A DNA stretch of 64,000 nucleotides, taken from NCBI GenBank assembly GCA_916613615.1, contig OU744737.1:3988001-4052000 (forward strand), in the 5' to 3' direction. The notes under the pieces are model-generated. The model saw only the letters and a program-made list of their open reading frames with translations, made no database searches and was not told where the DNA came from. This DNA is from Steromphala cineraria (Eukaryota; Mollusca; Gastropoda; Trochida; Trochidae). The translations under genes were made by a program, and so were the position numbers. Shown piece after piece: positions 38,101 through 51,700 of this stretch; positions within the stretch are counted from its first letter, which is position 1; the number at the start of each line of letters is the position of its first letter.

Positions 38101-40696
38101 TACATGACATAAAATTCGAAAGTAACATACCTTTTACAGAGAATGAAAATAATTAATGCAGAAACCTTTCAAACTGTATGTAACTACGGGACAACACAAC
38201 TTGGCACATGAGAGAAGAGGAGTTTGACACTGAGTCATTAATGACAGCAAGCAATCAGTCATGAATGGGCACCAACTGGACCCCTGTCAAAACACTATGG
38301 CTAAAACAACATAATAAACGCTCTTGGAAGTCTCTTATTACTATAAAAACAGGTTAACATCAAAGATATTGTAAAAAAAACTGAATAGTTCGTAATTAAG
38401 ATAACAAAAATGATGTTGTGATATCTAAATATGGATTAATTAAGAATGAAGGAAATGTGAGTTTGTCTCCATCTATTGAATCAACTGTGGTATTAGACAC
38501 AGATTAATCAAGAGTATTAATTCATGAGGTGTGAGTCTCAAAGAGTGCAAAGACTCATGATGTTAGGTCAGGGAGAATGTGTAAACAGTGTTAAGAGATT
38601 ATATTATCAAATAATTTCATTGTTGTATATGAATAAAGTGTAAAACAAGTGGTTGTTGGCTAACAGCCAATGAGATCTCAAAGATTCAATTCCAGTGAAT
38701 ATGTAATCATTGCTAAGAAACAACGACAATTTTTATATATCTATGATTTTCTAATCAATGAAAATGGATCAGCACAATAAGCTTTCAGCATATTTAAGTA
38801 CCGCTCCTTTAGATGTCACAAAAAACAACATCAAAATTAGTAATTAGACAAGTATTTACACGATGATAAAATAGTGGACAGCAATAAACGGTAAAAAATC
38901 AACAATGATAAATTGAATTTAGGAGTTTAATAATTATTTGAAATGTTGTGAATCGTGCATATATGTTTGGACAGATTCAAGGAAATTCTGATTAAATAAT
39001 ATGCTTGAATATTAGTTAACATATAGAATGGTATACAAATGCCGTCTATAGACAAATTTATTAGAACTTATCAAAGTATGGGCAATAAATAAATATTCAT
39101 ATATGTATTGTATCATGTTATTAAATTATTGCATCTAAATAAAGTGAATAACAACCAAATGTTTTTTCGTAATATATGTTACCTAAAATCATTAATAGGA
39201 CTTTTTTTCCAGGGGACTCTTTTTTCTAGTCAAATTTAGGACTTTATTTCTGGTAACTTTCTTCCAAACACAGATATATCAATGTTGTTTAAAAGAAAAT
39301 ACTTTATAAAATACATTTTTGGCCAAAGGTCGCTGTATATAGAACACAATAGGAAATAAAGGAAATAGTCTTCATGATTACGACAACAAGAACAAGCTGT
39401 TGATGGAGATATAACCGTCCATTCAAGTAAAAGACGACAGTGCATTTACAGATGATAAACGCCACCTTGTTTTGCATTAATCCAAAACTAAATTAAAAAC
39501 AAAAATGCTGCTTGCACATATTGCTTATTTCATACGACAAAAGTGTTTATATATGGACACTGGATAACAATAAACACACATATTGAAAAATGTTGGATTA
39601 ACTATACATGTAAATTGCACACAAAAGTGTATTTATAATTATGAATAAAATAGGGTAATTACACATGGGCATTCAATAGGTCACTAAATGTAATATTCTG
39701 TTTGCTGATCTTTTTAGCTTGGATTCTGCATTTATCCTTTTTTATTTTGTATAAGTAAATCCTTTTTAATTCCATTCTTCATTGAGAATAAGTCACTTGA
39801 GATCAAGCTGGAAGTAAATCTCAGGCAGCATATACTTGCTTGTTTTCGTGTCCTTATTCATGTATCATTAACATGAATAAATATGTTTAAACCAACTTAA
39901 TGTTTACCAAATCTGCCAGTTTGTTCGATGTAGCAATGAATGGATTATAAAAGTTTAGAATTAGATTTGTTTTGCATCAAGCAAGTTAGCCGTTAATTTG
40001 AAGCTGTTATGGAAACAATCAGCCCTCGTTAGCCCCTGCTGTCAAGTAGACAATACATTACAGATTGGCACCTGCTGTGTATTCAGACTAACATAACAGG
40101 TGGGCATACTCAAGCTATTGCTTGACACGTGAGTCTCTCTTACAACAATATGATAAAGTATCTGATTATCGAAATCCTAGTGGTTAAGAAAGAACCAATG
40201 AGATGATTTTAGCTAAACATCTGCTATGACCTTTGTACCTGACTGAATCAGTGTTGAAATGACCTTTGAAGACAGAGGTCAAAATCTGATCAGTGATCAG
40301 TGATGGATTAATGTGCTTTAATTTGATGGGACATAGATACTCATATTCGGAGAAGGTTAGTTTCCCATACTTTTTGCAGCCTATCTTTTGGCAAACTTGG
40401 GAATTTGATATCATGTAGTTTGTGTATATGGTTGCCATGTATTTCATTTGTTTGAAATCTAAATTTGTTAAATTGTTAACTATGTCAATTACATAACAAT
40501 ACTGTGTCCCTTTCATAACAAAACAATTAAGAAATACAATGTATATTTGATTAAACATTTTAAAACTTATTTATCTGGTATGGTAAACAAGCTATGCGCT
40601 AGAGTAGAAGCATGTAAACTGAAATAGACAAAAATAAGTGAACGCTGACATATTACGATAGTTTCCATACTATCACTGTTATTTATTCCAAATCAT

Positions 40697-41150
40697 GCGA
40701 GAATAAGGAACAGGATAACACACTTTTCAAGACTAATCATCAAGGAGATAGTATTTCTCTTTTGCATCCCTGTTGCGTTGGAAAACCATACATATTATTA
40801 TTATTGTATTGTTAGTTAAGTGTTATTTTGGTTCGCCAAGTATTCATCAGATTGGACGAAGCATTCATAAAACAGTGATATTCTTTTGAAATAATTATCA
40901 TATCTTGCGAGAATTAAGAACATTCTACAATATATCAGACTTTACAAAACTTAATCAGTCATTCGCATTCATAAAACACAGTGTTATTCTTTTGAAATAA
41001 TTATCAAAATGACACCTAAAAAATAAACATATTTTAAATCTTGCGAGAATTAAGAACATTCTACAAGATATCAGCCTTTATAAGACTAATTCAGTCATCA
41101 GAGATAGCAGTTGTCTCCTGCATGCCTGTAGCGTCGAAAAACCATCAATA
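40697..41150 (+). repeat. Three diverged copies of a ~100-140-bp module near the right end
   Basis: GCGAGAATAAGGAAC at 40,697 recurs as GCGAGAATTAAGAACATTCT at 40,907 and 41,043. It is followed in each case by related text ending in TTARTCAGTCAT or similar. A GCATTCATAAAACA...TTTTGAAATAATTATCA unit occurs at 40,861-40,900 and 40,965-41,006. The arrangement is a decayed tandem repeat typical of subterminal expansions. No gene is present. Confidence 0.65.
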
Positions 41151-41206
41151 GGTGATATTCTTTTCTTTTGATACATTTAAATGTTGAGACAACACAAAAC
41201 TTACAT

Positions 41207-41514
41207 ACATATACACAAATATACAAGAGTATAAAAAAATAAACAATAATATACAATAGTAAACAAAATATACAATAGTAAACAACAATATACAAGAGTA
41301 AACAACAATATACAAGAGTATACAAAAATATACAAGGGTATACAAAAATATACAAGAATATACAAAAATATACAAGAGTATACTGGTTTTGGAAATTCGG
41401 AGTATACTGACCAGGAAATTTTTGGAAATCCTAAGTATACTGAGGTATACTATTTTGTATATTCGGGGTATACTGATCAGTATACCTCATTAAATTAGGG
41501 TATTTTGTCCAGTG
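41207..41514. repeat. Right end: 20-bp tandem repeats and inverted subterminal palindromes
   Basis: From about 41,207 to 41,386 units such as ATATACAAGAGTATACAAAA repeat with a 20-bp period. The low-complexity open frames on the minus strand here (41,375-41,098) are by-products. From 41,373 GTATACTG units appear, including the palindrome GTATACTGATCAGTATAC (41,468-41,485). It is followed by CTCATTAAATTAGGGT, the inverted match of the left-end ACCCTAATTTACTGA. The element ends TTTTGTCCAGTG at 41,514. Confidence 0.8.
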
Positions 41515-41884
41515 AATGTCCATGTCTAGAATCTCTTAAAACGGAAAAAGTTTCCTCCTAATACTGCAATGCCAAGGCTTGACTATTTTAAGTGGGCGTG
41601 TTTCAGACGTCTTGAACTTTCGTTTAAGTCTAAGCAAAAGACAGATCTCACAAGTTCTGTCACTCATTTCTAACACTTTAGATGTAAAATATGCTGGTTG
41701 GATACAATGTCCATGTCTAGAAACTCTTAAAACGGAAAAACTTTCCTCCTAATACTGCAATGCCAAGGATTGACTATTTTAAGTGGGCGTGTCTCAGACG
41801 TCTTTAATTTTCGTTTGATTCTTAGCAAAAGATAGATATCACATTTTCTGTCACTCATTTCTAACACTTTAGATGTAAAATATG

Positions 41885-44800
41885 CTGGTTGGATACAATA
41901 TCCATGTCTCGAAACTCTTCAAACGGAAAAACTTTCCTCCTAATACTGCAATGCCAAGGATTGACTTTGTTAAGTGGGCGTGTCTCAGACGTCTTTAATT
42001 TTCGTTTTATTCTTAGCAAAAGACAGATATCACATGTTCAGTCACTCATTTCTAACACTTTAGATGTAAAATATGCTGGTTGGATACAATATCCATGTCT
42101 AGAAACTCTTAAAACGGAAAAACTTTCCTCCTAATACTGCAATGCCAAGGATTGACTATTTTAAGTGGGCGTGTCTCAGACGTCTTTAACTTTTGTTTAA
42201 GTCTAAGCAAAAGACAGATATCACATGTTCTGTCACTCATTTCTAACACTTTAGATGTAAAATATGCTGGTTGGATACAATATCCATGTCTCGAAACTCT
42301 TCAAACGGAAAAACTTTCCTCCTAATACTGCAATGCCAAGGATTGACTATTTTAAGTGGGCGTGTCTCAGATGTCTTTACTTTTCGTTTGATTCCTAGCA
42401 AAAGACAGATATCACATGATCAGTCACTCAATTCTAATACTTTAGATGTAAAATATGCTGGTTGGATACAATATCCATGTCTAGAAACTCTTAAAACGGA
42501 AAAACTTTCCTCCTAATACTGCAATGCCAAGGATTGACTATTTTAAGTGGGCGTGTCTCAGACGTCTTTAATTTTCGTTTGTTTCTTAGCAAAAGATAGA
42601 TATCACATTTTCTGTCACTCATTTCTAACACTTTAGATGTAAAATATGCTGGTTGGATACAATATCCATGTCTCGAAACTCTTCAAACGGAAAAACTTTC
42701 CTCCTAATACTGCAATGCCAAGGATTGACTTTGTTAAGTGGGCGTGTCTCAGACGTCTTTAATTTTCGTTTGTTTCTTAGCAAAAGATAGATATCACATT
42801 TTCTGTCACTCATTTCTAACACTTTAGATGTAAAATATGCTGGTTGGATACAATATCCATGTCTCGAAACTCTTCAAACGGAAAAACTTTCCTCCTAATA
42901 CTGCAATGCCAAGGATTGACTTTGTTAAGTGGGCGTGTCTCAGACGTCTTTAATTTTGAGTTGATTCTTAGCAAAAGACAGATATCACATGTTCAGTCAC
43001 TAATTTCTTACAGTTTAGATGTAAAATATATTGGTTAGTTACAACATCAATGTCAAGCAACTCTTGAATGTGAAAAAAACCTCCTACTAATACTGCAATG
43101 CCAAGGATTGACTATTTTAAGTGGGCGTGTCTCAGACGTCTTTAATTTTGAGTTGATTCTTAGCAAAAGACAGATATCACAAGTTCAGTTACTCATTTCT
43201 TACAGTTTAGATGTAAAATATATTTGATAGTTACAACATCAATGTCAAGCAACTCTTGAATGTGAAAAAACATCCTCCTAAAACTGCAATACCAAGGATT
43301 GAGTATTTCATGAGGGCATGTCTCAGATGTCTTAAATTTTAAGTTGATTCTTAGCAAAAGACAGATATCACATGTTCAGTCACTCATTTCTAACACTTTA
43401 GATGTAAAATATGCTGGTTGGATACAATATCCATGTCTAGAAACTCTTAAAACGGAAAAACTTTCCTCCTAATACTGCAATGCCAAGGATTGACTATTTT
43501 AAGTGGGCGTGTCTCAGACGTCTTTAACTTTCGTTTAAGTCTAAGCAAAAGACAGATATCACATGTTCTGTCACTCATTTCTAACACTTTAGATGTAAAA
43601 TATGCTGGTTGGATACAATGTCCATGTCTAGAAACTCTTAAAACGGAAAAACTTTCCTCCTAATACTGCAATGCCAAGGATTGACTATTTTAAGTGGGCG
43701 TGTCTCAGACGTCTTTAATTTTCTTTTGTTTCTTAGCAAAAGATAGATATCACATTTTCTGTCACTCATTTCTAACACTTTAGATGTAAAATATGCTGGT
43801 TGGATACAATATCCATGTCTCGAAACTCTTCAAACGGAAAAACTTTCCTCCTAATACTGCAATGCCAAGGATTGACTTTGTTTAGTGGGCGTGTCTCAGA
43901 CGTCTTTAATTTTGAGTTGATTTTTAGCAAAAGACAGATATCACATGTTCAGTCACTAATTTCTTACAGTTTAGATGTAAAATATATTGGTTAGTTACAA
44001 CATCAATGTCAAGCAACTCTTGAATGTGAAAAAAACCTCCTACTAATAATGCAATGCCAAGGATTGACTATTTTAAGTGGGCGTGTCTCAGATGTCTTTA
44101 ATTTTGAGTTGATTCTTAGCAAAAGACAGATATCACAAGTTCAGTTACTCATTTCTTACAGTTTAGATGTAAAATATATTTGATAGTTACAACATCAATG
44201 TCAAGCAACTCTTGAATGTGAAAAAACATCCTCCTAAAACTGCAATACCAAGGATTGAGTATTTCATGAGGGCATGTCTCAGATGTCTTAAATTTTAAGT
44301 TGATTCTTAGCAAAAGACAGATATCACATGTTCAGTCACTCATTTCTAACACTTTAGATGTAAAATATGCTGGTTGGATACAATGTCCATGTCTAGAATC
44401 TCTTAAAACGGAAAAAGTTTCCTCCTAATACTGCAATGCCAAGGCTTGACTATTTTAAGTGGTCGTGTTTCAGACGTCTTGAACTTTCGTTTAAGTCTAA
44501 GCAAAAGACAGATCTCACATGTTCTGTCACTCATTTCTAACACTTTAGATGTAAAATATGCTGGTTGGATACAATGTCCATGTCTAGAAACTCTTAAATC
44601 TGAAAAAATTCCTCCTAATACTGCAATGCCAAGGATTGAATATTTTAAGTGGGCGTCTCAGACGTCTTTAACTTTTGTTTAAGTCTAAGCAAAAGACAGA
44701 TATCACATGTTCTGTCACTCATTTCTAACACTTTAGATGTAAAATATGCTGGTTGGATACAATATCCATGTCTCGAAACTCTTAAAACGGAAAAACTTTC

Positions 44801-47800
44801 CTCCTAATACTGCAATGCCAAGGATTGACTATTTTAAGTGGGCGTGTCTCAGACGTCTTTAACTTTCGTTTAAGTCTAAGCAAAAGACAGATATCACATG
44901 TTCTGTCACTCATTTCTAACACTTTAGATGTAAAATATGCTGGTTGGATACAATATCCATGTCTCGAAACTCTTAAAACGGAAAAACTTTCCTCCTAATA
45001 CTGCAATGCCAAGGATTGACTATTTTAAGTGGGCGTGTCTCAGACGTCTTTAATTTTCGTTTTATTCTTAGCAAAAGACAGATATCACATGTTCAGTCAC
45101 TCATTTCTAACACTTTAGATGTAAAATATGCTGGTTGGATACAATATCCATGTCTAGAAACTCTTAAAACGGAAAAACTTTCCTCCTAATACTGCAATGC
45201 CAAGGATTGACTATTTTAAGTGGGCGTGTCTAAGACGTCTTTAACTTTCGTTTAAGTCTAAGCAAAAGACAGATATCACATGTTCTGTCACTCATTTCTA
45301 ACACTTTAGATGTAAAATATGCAGGTTGGATACAACATCCATGTCTCGAAACTCTTCAAACGGAAAAACTTTCCTCCTAATACTGCAATGCCAAGGATTG
45401 ACTTTGTTAAGTGGGCGTGTCTCAGACGTCTTTAATTTTCGTTTTATTCTTAGCAAAAGACAGATATCACATGTTCAGTCACTCATTTCTAACACTTTAG
45501 ATGTAAAATATGCTGGTTGGATACAATATCCATGTCTAGAAACTCTTAAAACGGAAAAACTTTCCTCCTAATACTGCAATGCCAAGGATTGACTATTTTA
45601 AGTGGGCGTGTCTCAGACGTCTTTAACTTTTGTTTAAGTCTAAGCAAAAGACAGATATCACATGTTCTGTCACTCATTTCTAACACTTTAGATGTAAAAT
45701 ATGCTGGTTGGATACAATATCCATGTCTAGAAACTCTTAAAACGGAAAAACTTTCCTCCTAATACTGCAATGCCAAGGATTGACTATTTTAAGTGGGCGT
45801 GTCTCAGATGTCTTTACTTTTCGTTTGATTCCTAGCAAAAGACAGATATCACATGATCAGTCACTCAATTCTAATACTTTAGATGTAAAATATGCTGGTT
45901 GGATACAATATCCATGTCTAGAAACTCTTAAAACGGAAAAACTTTCCTCCTAATACTGCAATGCCAAGGATTGACTATTTTAAGTGGGCGTGTCTCAGAC
46001 GTCTTTAATTTTCGTTTGTTTCTTAGCAAAAGATAGATATCACATTTTCTGTCACTCATTTCTAACACTTTAGATGTAAAATATGCTGGTTGGATACAAT
46101 ATCCATGTCTCGAAACTCTTCAAACGGAAAAACTTTCCTCCTAATACTGCAATGCCAAGGATTGACTTTGTTAAGTGGGCGTGTCTCAGACGTCTTTAAT
46201 TTTCGTTTGTTTCTTAGCAAAAGATAGATATCACATTTTCTGTCACTCATTTCTAACACTTTAGATGTAAAATATGCTGGTTGGATACAATATCCATGTC
46301 TCGAAACTCTTCAAACGGAAAAACTTTCCTCCTAATACTGCAATGCCAAGGATTGACTTTGTTAAGTGGGCGTGTCTCAGACGTCTTTAATTTTGAGTTG
46401 ATTCTTAGCAAAAGACAGATATCACATGTTCAGTCACTAATTTCTTACAGTTTAGATGTAAAATATATTGGTTAGTTACAACATCAATGTCAAGCAACTC
46501 TTGAATGTGAAAAAAACCTCCTACTAATACTGCAATGCCAAGGATTGACTATTTTAAGTGGGCGTGTCTCAGACGTCTTTAATTTTGAGTTGATTCTTAG
46601 CAAAAGACAGATATCACAAGTTCAGTTACTCATTTCTTACAGTTTAGATGTAAAATATATTTGATAGTTACAACATCAATGTCAAGCAACTCTTGAATGT
46701 GAAAAAACATCCTCCTAAAACTGCAATACCAAGGATTGAGTATTTCATGAGGGCATGTCTCAGATGTCTTAAATTTTAAGTTGATTCTTAGCAAAAGACA
46801 GATATCACATGTTCAGTCACTCATTTCTAACACTTTAGATGTAAAATATGCTGGTTGGATACAATATCCATGTCTAGAAACTCTTAAAACGGAAAAACTT
46901 TCCTCCTAATACTGCAATGCCAAGGATTGACTATTTTAAGTGGGCGTGTCTCAGACGTCTTTAACTTTCGTTTAAGTCTAAGCAAAAGACAGATATCACA
47001 TGTTCTGTCACTCATTTCTAACACTTTAGATGTAAAATATGCTGGTTGGATACAATGTCCATGTCTAGAAACTCTTAAAACGGAAAAACTTTCCTCCTAA
47101 TACTGCAATGCCAAGGATTGACTATTTTAAGTGGGCGTGTCTCAGACGTCTTTAATTTTCTTTTGTTTCTTAGCAAAAGATAGATATCACATTTTCTGTC
47201 ACTCATTTCTAACACTTTAGATGTAAAATATGCTGGTTGGATACAATATCCATGTCTCGAAACTCTTCAAACGGAAAAACTTTCCTCCTAATACTGCAAT
47301 GCCAAGGATTGATTTTGTTTAGTGGGCGTGTCTCAGACGTCTTTAATTTTGAGTTGATTTTTAGCAAAAGACAGATATCACATGTTCAGTCACTAATTTC
47401 TTACAGTTTAGATGTAAAATATATTGGTTAGTTACAACATCAATGTCAAGCAACTCTTGAATGTGAAAAAAACCTCCTACTAATAATGCAATGCCAAGGA
47501 TTGACTATTTTAAGTGGGCGTGTCTCAGACGTCTTTAATTTTGAGTTGATTCTTAGCAAAAGACAGATATCACAAGTTCAGTTACTCATTTCTTACAGTT
47601 TAGATGTAAAATATATTTGATAGTTACAACATCAATGTCAAGCAACTCTTGAATGTGAAAAAACATCCTCCTAAAACTGCAATACCAAGGATTGAGTATT
47701 TCATGAGGGCATGTCTCAGATGTCTTAAATTTTAAGTTGATTCTTAGCAAAAGACAGATATCACATGTTCAGTCACTCATTTCTAACACTTTAGATGTAA

Positions 47801-48758
47801 AATATGCTGGTTGGATACAATGTCCATGTCTAGAATCTCTTAAAACGGAAAAAGTTTCCTCCTAATACTGCAATGCCAAGGCTTGACTATTTTAAGTGGT
47901 CGTGTTTCAGACGTCTTGAACTTTCGTTTAAGTCTAAGCAAAAGACAGATCTCACATGTTCTGTCACTCATTTCTAACACTTTAGATGTAAAATATGCTG
48001 GTTGGATACAATGTCCATGTCTAGAAACTCTTAAATCTGAAAAAATTCCTCCTAATACTGCAATGCCAAGGATTGAATATTTTAAGTGGGCGTCTCAGAC
48101 GTCTTTAACTTTTGTTTAAGTCTAAGCAAAAGACAGATATCACATGTTCTGTCACTCATTTCTAACACTTTAGATGTAAAATATGCTGGTTGGATACAAT
48201 ATCCATGTCTCGAAACTCTTAAAACGGAAAAACTTTCCTCCTAATACTGCAATGCCAAGGATTGACTATTTTAAGTGGGCGTGTCTCAGACGTCTTTAAC
48301 TTTCGTTTAAGTCTAAGCAAAAGACAGATATCACATGTTCTGTCACTCATTTCTAACACTTTAGATGTAAAATATGCTGGTTGGATACAATATCCATGTC
48401 TCGAAACTCTTAAAACGGAAAAACTTTCCTCCTAATACTGCAATGCCAAGGATTGACTATTTTAAGTGGGCGTGTCTCAGACGTCTTTAATTTTCGTTTT
48501 ATTCTTAGCAAAAGACAGATATCACATGTTCAGTCACTCATTTCTAACACTTTAGATGTAAAATATGCTGGTTGGATACAATATCCATGTCTAGAAACTC
48601 TTAAAACGGAAAAACTTTCCTCCTAATACTGCAATGCCAAGGATTGACTATTTTAAGTGGGCGTGTCTAAGACGTCTTTAACTTTCGTTTAAGTCTAAGC
48701 AAAAGACAGATATCACATGTTCTGTCACTCATTTCTAACACTTTAGATGTAAAATATG
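41885..48758 (+). repeat. Sat-191 higher-order repeat of 3437 bp (18-mer), two adjacent copies
   Basis: Matching variant monomers lie 3,437 bp apart. Pairs are 41,889/45,326, 42,625/46,062, 42,844/46,281, 43,800/47,237 and 44,446/47,883. The rare variant GTCTAAGACGTC at about 45,230 recurs at 48,667. Similarity breaks on the left at about 41,880 and on the right at about 48,760, where the second copy carries TCTAGAAAC instead of TCTCGAAAC. The two copies are adjacent and nearly identical, a recent block duplication. Confidence 0.85.
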
Positions 48759-51700
48759 CAGGTTGGATACAATATCCATGTCTAGAAACTCTTAAAACGG
48801 AAAAAGTTTCCTCCTAATACTGCAATGCCAAGGATTGACTATTTTAAGCGGGCGTGTCTGAGATGTCTTTACTTTTCGTTTGATTCCTAGCAAAAGACAG
48901 ATATCACATGATCAGTCACTCAATTCTAATACTTTAGATGTAAAATATGCTGGTTGGATACAATATCCATGTCTAGAAACTCTTAAAACGGAAAAACTTT
49001 CCTCCTAATACTGCAATGCCAAGGATTGACTATTTTAAGTGGGCGTGTCTCAGACGTCTTTAATTTTCTTTTGTTTCTTAGCAAAAGATAGATATCACAT
49101 TTTCTGTCACTCATTTCTAACACTTTAGATGTAAAATATGCTGGTTGGATACAATATCCATGTCTCGAAACTCTTCAAACGGAAAAACTTTCCTCCTAAT
49201 ACTGCAATGCCAAGGATTGACTTTGTTAAGTGGGCGTGTCTCAGACGTCTTTAATTTTGAGTTGATTTTTAGCAAAAGACAGATATCACATGTTCAGTCA
49301 CTAATTTCTTACAGTTTAGATGTAAAATATATTGGTTAGTTACAACATCAATGTCAAGCAACTCTTGAATGTGAAAAAAACCTCCTACTAATAATGCAAT
49401 GCCAAGGATTGACTATTTTAAGTGGGCGTGTCTCAGACGTCTTTAATTTTGAGTTGATTCTTAGCAAAAGACAGATATCACAAGTTCAGTTACTCATTTC
49501 TTACAGTTTAGATGTAAAATATATTTGATAGTTACAACATCAATGTCAAGCAACTCTTGAATGTGAAAAAACATCCTCCTAAAACTGCAATACCAAGGAT
49601 TGAGTATTTCATGAGGGCATGTCTCAGATGTCTTAAATTTTAAGTTGATTCTTAGCAAAAGACAGATATCACATGTTCAGTCACTCATTTCTAACACTTT
49701 AGATGTAAAATATGCTGGTTGGATACAATGTCCATGTCTAGAATCTCTTAAAACGGAAAAAGTTTCCTCCTAATACTGCAATGCCAAGGCTTGACTATTT
49801 TAAGTGGGCGTGTTTCAGACGTCTTGAACTTTCGTTTAAGTCTAAGCAAAAGACAGATCTCACATGTTCTGTCACTCATTTCTAACACTTTAGATGTAAA
49901 ATATGCTGGTTGGATACAATGTCCATGTCTAGAAACTCTTAAAACGGAAAAACTTTCCTCCTAATACTGCAATGCCAAGGATTGACTATTTTAAGTGGGC
50001 GTGTCTCAGACGTCTTTAATTTTCGTTTGATTCTTAGCAAAAGATAGATATCACATTTTCTGTCACTCATTTCTAACACTTTAGATGTAAAATATGCTGG
50101 TTGGATACAATATCCATGTCTCGAAACTCTTCAAACGGAAAAACTTTCCTCCTAATACTGCAATGCCAAGGATTGACTTTGTTAAGTGGGCGTGTCTCAG
50201 ACGTCTTTAATTTTCGTTTTATTCTTAGCAAAAGACAGATATCACATGTTCAGTCACTCATTTCTAACACTTTAGATGTAAAATATGCTGGTTGGATACA
50301 ATATCCATGTCTAGAAACTCTTAAAACGGAAAAACTTTCCTCCTAATACTGCAATGCCAAGGATTGACTATTTTAAGTGGGCGTGTCTCAGACGTCTTTA
50401 ATTTTCTTTTGTTTCTTAGCAAAAGATAGATATCACATTTTCTGTCACTCATTTCTAACACTTTAGATGTAAAATATGCTGGTTGGATACAATATCCATG
50501 TCTCGAAACTCTTCAAACGGAAAAACTTTCCTCCTAATACTGCAATGCCAAGGATTGACTTTGTTAAGTGGGCGTGTCTCAGACGTCTTTAATTTTGAGT
50601 TGATTTTTAGCAAAAGACAGATATCACATGTTCAGTCACTAATTTCTTACAGTTTAGATGTAAAATATATTGGTTAGTTACAACATCAATGTCAAGCAAC
50701 TCTTGAATGTGAAAAAAACCTCCTACTAATAATGCAATGCCAAGGATTGACTATTTTAAGTGGGCGTGTCTCAGACGTCTTTAATTTTGAGTTGATTCTT
50801 AGCAAAAGACAGATATCACAAGTTCAGTTACTCATTTCTTACAGTTTAGATGTAAAATATATTTGATAGTTACAACATCAATGTCAAGCAACTCTTGAAT
50901 GTGAAAAAACATCCTCCTAAAACTGCAATACCAAGGATTGAGTATTTCATGAGGGCATGTCTCAGATGTCTTAAATTTTAAGTTGATTCTTAGCAAAAGA
51001 CAGATATCACATGTTCAGTCACTCATTTCTAACACTTTAGATGTAAAATATGCTGGTTGGATACAATGTCCATGTCTAGAATCTCTTAAAACGGAAAAAG
51101 TTTCCTCCTAATACTGCAATGCCAAGGCTTGACTATTTTAAGTGGGCGTGTTTCAGACGTCTTGAACTTTCGTTTAAGTCTAAGCAAAAGACAGATCTCA
51201 CATGTTCTGTCACTCATTTCTAACACTTTAGATGTAAAATATGCTGGTTGGATACAATGTCCATGTCTAGAAACTCTTAAAACGGAAAAACTTTCCTCCT
51301 AATACTGCAATGCCAAGGATTGACTTTTTTAAGTGGGCGTGTCTCAGACGTCTTTAATTTTCGTTTTATTCTTAGCAAAAGATAGATATCACATTTTCTG
51401 TCACTCATTTCTAACACTTTAGATGTAAAATATGCTGGTTGGATACAATATCCATGTCTCGAAACTCTTCAAACGGAAAAACTTTCCTCCTAATACTGCA
51501 ATGCCAAGGATTGACTTTGTTAAGTGGGCGTGTCTCAGACGTCTTTAATTTTCGTTTTATTCTTAGCAAAAGACAGATATCACATGTTCAGTCACTCATT
51601 TCTAACACTTTAGATGTAAAATATGCTGGTTGGATACAATATCCATGTCTAGAAACTCTTAAAACGGAAAAACTTTCCTCCTAATACTGCAATGCCAAGG

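Larger units (their letters stand above)
32661..41514. mobile_element. 8,854-bp non-autonomous EnSpm/CACTA-like element inserted in sat-191
   Basis: The insertion splits a sat-191 monomer with no loss of satellite sequence and is flanked by AAT. Its ends read CACGTG... and, on the opposite strand, CACTGGAC.... CAC termini with a 3-bp target duplication and dense subterminal repeats are the pattern of EnSpm/CACTA elements. Subterminal palindromes of the GTATACTG/CAGTATAC type cluster within ~190 bp of each end. The interior is AT-rich. Its longest open frame is 124 codons (minus, 40,558-40,184), with no transposase motif I recognise. It also holds a poly-C tract, diverged internal duplications and a 20-bp-period tandem repeat. 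If not CACTA, another CAC-ended DNA transposon is possible. That it is an insertion is very sure; the superfamily is moderately sure. Confidence 0.8.

Noticed and set aside
40184..40558. 124-codon open frame, the longest in the large insertion, as a transposase
   Set aside because: No DDE, zinc-finger or other transposase motif is visible, and composition matches the AT-rich surroundings.
41098..41375. Two overlapping open frames of Tyr/Val/Cys/Ile-rich repeats resembling membrane segments
   Set aside because: They are translations of the 20-bp ATATACAAGAGTATACAAAA tandem repeat at the end of the large element.
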